Source of the DNA: Desulfobacteraceae bacterium UBA2230
GTDB taxonomy: Bacteria > Desulfobacterota > Desulfobacteria > Desulfobacterales > Desulfosarcinaceae
Length of the DNA: 7,724 bases
Direction of reading: 5' to 3'
Assembly (NCBI GenBank): GCA_002348005.1
Contig: DDYQ01000200.1
Coordinates: 1-7,724, forward strand
The notes beneath the pieces were generated by a model. It was not told where the DNA came from. It did no database searches and saw only the letters and a list, made by a program, of their open reading frames with translations. The position numbers and the translations under genes are program-made. The stretch's first letter is position 1; each line of letters opens with the position of its first letter. Shown here one piece after another: positions 4,871 to 7,724 of the stretch.

Positions 4871-6970
4871 TTACGAAGTCGCCTTTTCGGCCGCTTCGGC
4901 GCGCAGGGCGTCCCGCCCGTAGCACAGCGTGCCGCACTGCAGGCAGCGCTGCGCTTCGAGCCTGGCCTGCCGGGGGGTGATGGTGGCCACGACCTCTTCG
5001 GCGAACGACCGGCGGCGCACCTCCACGGGCAGTTCCTTGAGCGTCACTTTGGGCGGCCCCGGCGGCAGGGCGAGGTTTTTGAGAATGCTGCGCGGGTTCA
5101 CCCGGCGGTGGAGGTCGGCGGGGACCGGGATCTTGCCGCTGGTGATCAGGTGGTGGATGGAGCGGGCTGCCATGCGTCCGCCGGCGACGGCGCCGACCAC
5201 GGTGGCGCGTCCGGTGTGCATGTCGCCGGCCGCGAAGATGTCGGGCGGCGCGGCCAGCAGGGTGACGCCGGCGGCGGCCAGGGTGCCTGCCGGGGTGGCC
5301 GTGAAGCCTAAGGCGGCGTCATCGCCGTTTTGCAGGCAGGCCAGGTCCGGCATGCGCTCGTAGGCGGTGATTACCAGATCCGCGTCGATAAGGGTTTCGG
5401 AGTCCGGCAGGGGCAGATAACGGACCATTTTGCCCTTTTTCTGCGGGTCGGGAATCAGCCCCTGGCAGACCACCTGGCGGACCTGGCCGGCGGGATCGGC
5501 GACGATGCGCAGCGGCATGGTCAGCACGCAGATCCGGACGCCTTCGGCCTCGGCCCTGACGATGTCCCGCTTGCGGGCCGTCATGGCCTCGCGCTCGCGG
5601 GGGCAGATGACCGTTGCCGCCGCTGCGCCCAGGCGGATGCTGGAGCGGGCGCAGTCCATGGTCGTGTTGGACTCGCCGATCACCACCACCCGTTTGGCCT
5701 TCAGATCGCTCAGGCCGCCGCCCACGGCGGAGAGAAACTCCAGGCTCTGCCACACCCCTTCGACCGCCTCTCCGGGAACGCACAGCTGGGGAACGGTCCA
5801 GGCGCCGAGCCCCAGGAAAATCGCCTTGAAGCCGGACTGCCGCAGCTCGGTGAGCGTGAAATCGCGGCCCAGCATGCTCTTGGTCCTGACCTCGATCCCC
5901 AGGGCGAGAATGCCGTCGATTTCCCAATCCACCACGTCGCGGGGCAGCCGGTAGGCCGGGATGCCGTAGCGCAGCATGCCGCCCAGCTGGGGCTTGAGTT
6001 CGAACAGGGTCGGCCGGTGCCCCAGGCGGCGCAGGAAATAGGAGCAGGAGAGCCCGGCCGGCCCGGCGCCGACCACGGCCACCCGATGGCCGGTGTCCGG
6101 CAGGCAGGCCAGCGGTATGCGGCGCCGCGACTGGCGCTCCCAATCTCCCAGGTAGCGCTGGAGGTGGCCGATGGCCACGCCTTCGTCGGCGATGTTCCGG
6201 CGGCAGATGTTCTCGCAGGGATGAGGGCAGGTGCGGCCGACGATCGAGGGGAAGGGGTTGCGCAGCTTGAGGGTCTGAAGGGCGCCGGCCTTGTCTCCGC
6301 GGATAAGCTGGTTCAGGTAGCGCGGCACATCGATCTGCGCCGGACATTTCTGGCGGCAGGGGGCCAGGCAGTCCGAGGTGCGGTCCAGGCGCAGCAGCCG
6401 TTCGGCCAGCGTTTCCAGGCGGATGAGGCCCCGGGGGCACACATCGACGCAGCGCCCGCACCCCCTGCAGCGCGAGGGGTCGACCTGCGGCCGGCGCTCG
6501 GCATCCAGGCGGATGGCATTGAACCGGCAGACGGCCGCGCAGGTGCCGCCGCCCAGGCAGCCGTTTTCGCAGGGGTTCCAGCCGCCGTACAGCACGGCCA
6601 TGGCGCGGCAGTCCGCTGCGCCGTTGTATTCGAAAACGGGTGCCATGCGGTGAGAGCCGGAGCACGCCACGGTGGCCGTCGGAAGCTCGGCGAGCCCTTC
6701 GCCTTTGCCGGTCAGGCGCATCAGGTGCTGAACGACTTCCAGACCCCCCATGGGGCACACGGTGACCCGCGCCTTGCCGGCCAGCAGCGCCTTGGCAGCC
6801 CCCTCACAGCCGACATACCCGCAGGCGCCGCAGTTCAGGCCCGGCAGCGCCGACTTGATCGCGGCGAGCCGGGGATTTTCGGCCACGTGAAAAAAGCGCG
6901 CCGCCAGCGCCAGCAGGGACGAGGCGATCAAGGCCAGTCCACCCATCACCAACATCGCGGTAACGACCAT
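4871..6970 (-). CDS. RnfB-like membrane Fe-S domain fused to GltD-like FAD/NAD(P)H oxidoreductase
   Basis: A 699-residue multi-cofactor protein. Residues about 4-27 are one membrane helix. The RnfB-type 4Fe-4S motif follows: C47-x2-C50-x4-C55-x16-C72 in LNCGACGYVGCEGAA. Next come two ferredoxin-type clusters, C134/C138/C144/C148 (NPCENGCLGGGTCAAVC) and CRGCGRCVDVCP (C168, C171, C174, C178). Then the GltD module: Cys at 201, 205, 209, 248, 252 and 256; the FAD Rossmann motif VAVVGAGPAGLSCSYFLRRL (297-316); the NAD(P)H Rossmann fold VVVIGESNTTMDCARSSIR (428-446); and the second FAD motif PDIFAAGD (576-583). A Cys-rich tail RCLQCGTLC (675-683) ends it. I infer electron transfer between ferredoxin-level donors and NAD(P)H at the cytoplasmic face of the membrane. 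It is not a glutamate synthase subunit in context: no gltB is seen. The start at 6970 has AGAGGAA five bases upstream and puts the helix at the N-terminus; a start at 7087 would precede the predicted transcription start. It is divergent from an AOR gene. Confidence 0.9.
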   Translation of the reverse strand: MVVTAMLVMGGLALIASSLLALAARFFHVAENPRLAAIKSALPGLNCGACGYVGCEGAAKALLAGKARVTVCPMGGLEVVQHLMRLTGKGEGLAELPTATVACSGSHRMAPVFEYNGAADCRAMAVLYGGWNPCENGCLGGGTCAAVCRFNAIRLDAERRPQVDPSRCRGCGRCVDVCPRGLIRLETLAERLLRLDRTSDCLAPCRQKCPAQIDVPRYLNQLIRGDKAGALQTLKLRNPFPSIVGRTCPHPCENICRRNIADEGVAIGHLQRYLGDWERQSRRRIPLACLPDTGHRVAVVGAGPAGLSCSYFLRRLGHRPTLFELKPQLGGMLRYGIPAYRLPRDVVDWEIDGILALGIEVRTKSMLGRDFTLTELRQSGFKAIFLGLGAWTVPQLCVPGEAVEGVWQSLEFLSAVGGGLSDLKAKRVVVIGESNTTMDCARSSIRLGAAAATVICPREREAMTARKRDIVRAEAEGVRICVLTMPLRIVADPAGQVRQVVCQGLIPDPQKKGKMVRYLPLPDSETLIDADLVITAYERMPDLACLQNGDDAALGFTATPAGTLAAAGVTLLAAPPDIFAAGDMHTGRATVVGAVAGGRMAARSIHHLITSGKIPVPADLHRRVNPRSILKNLALPPGPPKVTLKELPVEVRRRSFAEEVVATITPRQARLEAQRCLQCGTLCYGRDALRAEAAEKATS

Positions 6971-6975
6971 ACGGC

Positions 6976-6982
6976 TTCCTCT
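6976..6982 (-). promoter_or_regulatory. Ribosome binding site deciding the start of the Fe-S flavoprotein
   Basis: AGAGGAA on the - strand lies five bases before the ATG at 6970. It supports this start over the longer open frame that reaches 7087. Confidence 0.75.
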
Positions 6983-7095
6983 GGCAGGTTGAGTGTGAAC
7001 GCTTCGCGGCGCTTCGGGTGTTCGTGGGACGGCGCCCGTTTTTACTTCCCGTCGATTGCTCCGCGGACTGGAAAACGAGGGCCACACCGTTCAGG

Positions 7096-7112
7096 AGCAA
7101 GTAGCATACCAG
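7096..7112 (-). promoter_or_regulatory. Sigma-54 (-24/-12) promoter for the Fe-S flavoprotein gene
   Basis: The - strand reads CTGGTATGCTACTTGCT. Against the RpoN consensus YTGGCACG-N4-TTGCW it matches CTGG, the A and G of the first block, and all of TTGCT, with exact GG-N10-GC spacing (GG at 7110-7109, GC at 7098-7097). Transcription should start near 7085, leaving a leader of about 115 bases. The same bases contain TGG-TATGCT, which could also be read as an extended -10 of a sigma-70 promoter, but no -35 is evident. Confidence 0.65.
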
Positions 7113-7198
7113 CATCCGGACATTATCTTTGTTGCATTTATTCAGTATGTTATTGACTATGGCCGGAACCGCGTGCGGCGACGGCAGGCGTTGGGGTG

Positions 7199-7215
7199 CT
7201 TTACAATCTGTAAAG
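7199..7215. promoter_or_regulatory. Perfect 7-3-7 palindrome, candidate enhancer/operator site
   Basis: CTTTACA-ATC-TGTAAAG is a perfect inverted repeat with a three-base spacer. It sits about 115-130 bp upstream of the predicted sigma-54 start site of the flavoprotein gene, the usual place for the binding site of a sigma-54 enhancer-binding protein. It is also about 120 bp upstream of the AOR -35 box, so a shared operator is possible. The regulator is unknown. Confidence 0.6.
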
Positions 7216-7275
7216 TTCCAGGTTCTGAGATGCGGGGGCTGTACGCCGATTCAGACCTTTTACGGGTCCGTCAAA

Positions 7276-7314
7276 GCCGGGGGCGGCGAACTGCACCCGC
7301 AACCCGGGGCCGGC
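7276..7314. other. GC-rich potential stem-loop
   Basis: GCCGG (7276-7280) can pair with CCGGC (7310-7314), and inside it GCGG (7283-7286) can pair with CCGC (7297-7300). No U tract follows on either strand and the structure lies upstream of the AOR promoter, so it is unlikely to be in the AOR leader unless a more distal promoter exists. Function is unknown. Confidence 0.3.
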
Positions 7315-7336
7315 GTGCTGTCATTATTGGTTTTCC

Positions 7337-7366
7337 TTGACATGCTTTTAAATTACCGATTATGAC
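7337..7366 (+). promoter_or_regulatory. Sigma-70-like promoter for the AOR-family gene
   Basis: A perfect -35 box TTGACA (7337-7342) is followed after 18 bp by TATGAC (7361-7366), which matches four of six -10 positions. Transcription would start near 7373, giving a leader of roughly 75-80 bases. The promoter is bracketed by a 7-bp inverted repeat, CTGTCAT at 7318-7324 and ATGACAG at 7362-7368, the second arm overlapping the -10 box. Confidence 0.55.
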
Positions 7367-7449
7367 AGTAGCTATCCTCACTCCGATTCTCCACTGCCGC
7401 ATTCGCGACGGCGTTAGCGTGTCACCTTCAACCTTCCGGGAGGTATCAA

Positions 7450-7724
7450 ATGGATAAAATTTTGCGTGTCAACATGAGTGGTCCCAATGGGCCGACCCTC
7501 ACCACCGAGGGACTCGGCAACTACGCCGGCCTGGGCGGGCGCGCCATGACCTCGACCCTGGTGGCCAGGGAGGTGCCCCCCACCTGTCATCCCCTGAGCG
7601 CCGAAAACAAGCTGGTCATCGCACCGGGCCTGCTCAGCGGTTCGGCGGCGGCCATGTCGGGCCGCATTTCGGTGGGCTGCAAAAGCCCGCTCACCGGCGG
7701 CATCAAGGAGTCGAACTCCGGCGG
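7450..7724 (+). CDS. Aldehyde:ferredoxin oxidoreductase (AOR) family protein, N-terminal part (3'-truncated)
   Basis: The first 91 residues are present and the frame runs off the window. The sequence has the hallmarks of the AOR N-terminal domain: ILRVNMS near the start, GLGGRAM (about 27-33), then PLSAENKLVIAPGLLSGS (48-65), SGRISVGCKSPLTGGI (70-85) and SNSG at the edge. In this family the region forms the beta-sheet base that holds the bis-pyranopterin tungsten (or molybdenum) cofactor. Members interconvert aldehydes and carboxylates, or serve as catalytic subunits such as BamB of class II benzoyl-CoA reductase, with ferredoxin as electron partner. The 4Fe-4S cysteines and substrate pocket lie beyond the window, so the subfamily cannot be told. 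The start is secure: GGGAGGT (7438-7444) lies five bases before the ATG. Divergence from an Fe-S flavoprotein with ferredoxin-type clusters suggests the latter could be its redox partner. Confidence 0.9.
   Translation, partial: MDKILRVNMSGPNGPTLTTEGLGNYAGLGGRAMTSTLVAREVPPTCHPLSAENKLVIAPGLLSGSAAAMSGRISVGCKSPLTGGIKESNSG

Larger units (their letters stand above)
6971..7449. other. 479-bp divergent regulatory region between Fe-S flavoprotein and AOR genes
   Basis: No gene is supported here; the two short + strand frames (from 7056 and 7129) lack protein-like composition. From left to right the region holds the flavoprotein leader, its sigma-54 promoter (7096-7112), an AT-rich segment (7121-7160, about one quarter G+C in a GC-rich setting), a perfect 7-3-7 palindrome (7199-7215), a GC-rich potential hairpin (7276-7314), and the AOR promoter and leader. 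Confidence 0.7.

Noticed and set aside
5330..7156. 608-residue open frame on the + strand antisense to the Fe-S flavoprotein
   Set aside because: The opposite strand has many precise Fe-S and nucleotide-binding motifs. The + frame is Ala/Gly/His-rich without recognisable domains and is explained by GC bias.
7216..7320. Possible molybdenum/tungsten cofactor riboswitch before the AOR gene
   Set aside because: The stretch is GC-rich and can fold, but I could not match it to the Moco riboswitch consensus and it lies upstream of the best AOR promoter. A covariance-model search (Rfam Moco_RNA) would settle it; a significant hit would reverse this rejection.
7129..7365. 78-residue + strand open frame in the divergent region
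   Set aside because: It needs a TTG start without a ribosome binding site, overlaps the palindrome, hairpin and AOR promoter, and shows no family-like motif.

Overview
The window is GC-rich and densely coded. It looks like a chromosomal piece from an anaerobic member of the Desulfobacterota (former Deltaproteobacteria), possibly a Desulfosarcina/Desulfococcus-type sulfate reducer. That placement is inferred from three things together: a Tad pilus locus, a tungsten-type aldehyde:ferredoxin oxidoreductase (AOR) family gene, and a membrane-anchored RnfB/GltD-like Fe-S flavoprotein. No marker gene is present to prove the taxonomy.

Left part (1-3781, + strand): the end of a Tad (tight adherence, type IVc pilus) operon. 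In order it holds the C-terminal part of TadC, a TPR lipoprotein of the TadD type, a second TPR lipoprotein that carries a C-terminal LytR_C-like domain, and an exported protein made almost entirely of fifteen 18-19-residue repeats of the form [F/Y]DPExG..RLVP..Y. Spacings are 29, 44 and 12 bp, so the four genes are probably co-transcribed. The repeat protein is the least explained product here.

Middle part (3863-4870, - strand): a convergent gene for a small J-domain protein with a C-terminal winged-helix-like region. It is preceded by a near-consensus sigma-54 (-24/-12) promoter and a longer regulatory gap.

Right part (4871-7724): a 699-residue single-chain protein on the - strand joins an RnfB-like membrane anchor and Fe-S region to a complete GltD-like FAD/NAD(P)H oxidoreductase. 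It is divergent from a 5'-complete, 3'-cut AOR-family gene on the + strand. The 479-bp divergent region holds a good sigma-54 promoter for the fusion gene. About 115-130 bp upstream of the predicted start of transcription lies a perfect 7-3-7 palindrome, placed where an enhancer-binding protein would sit. An AT-rich segment lies between the two. Facing the other way is a TTGACA/TATGAC sigma-70-like promoter for the AOR gene. The arrangement suggests that electrons move between AOR (through ferredoxin) and the NAD(P)H pool by way of the fusion protein, under sigma-54 control. This is inference from gene order and domains only.
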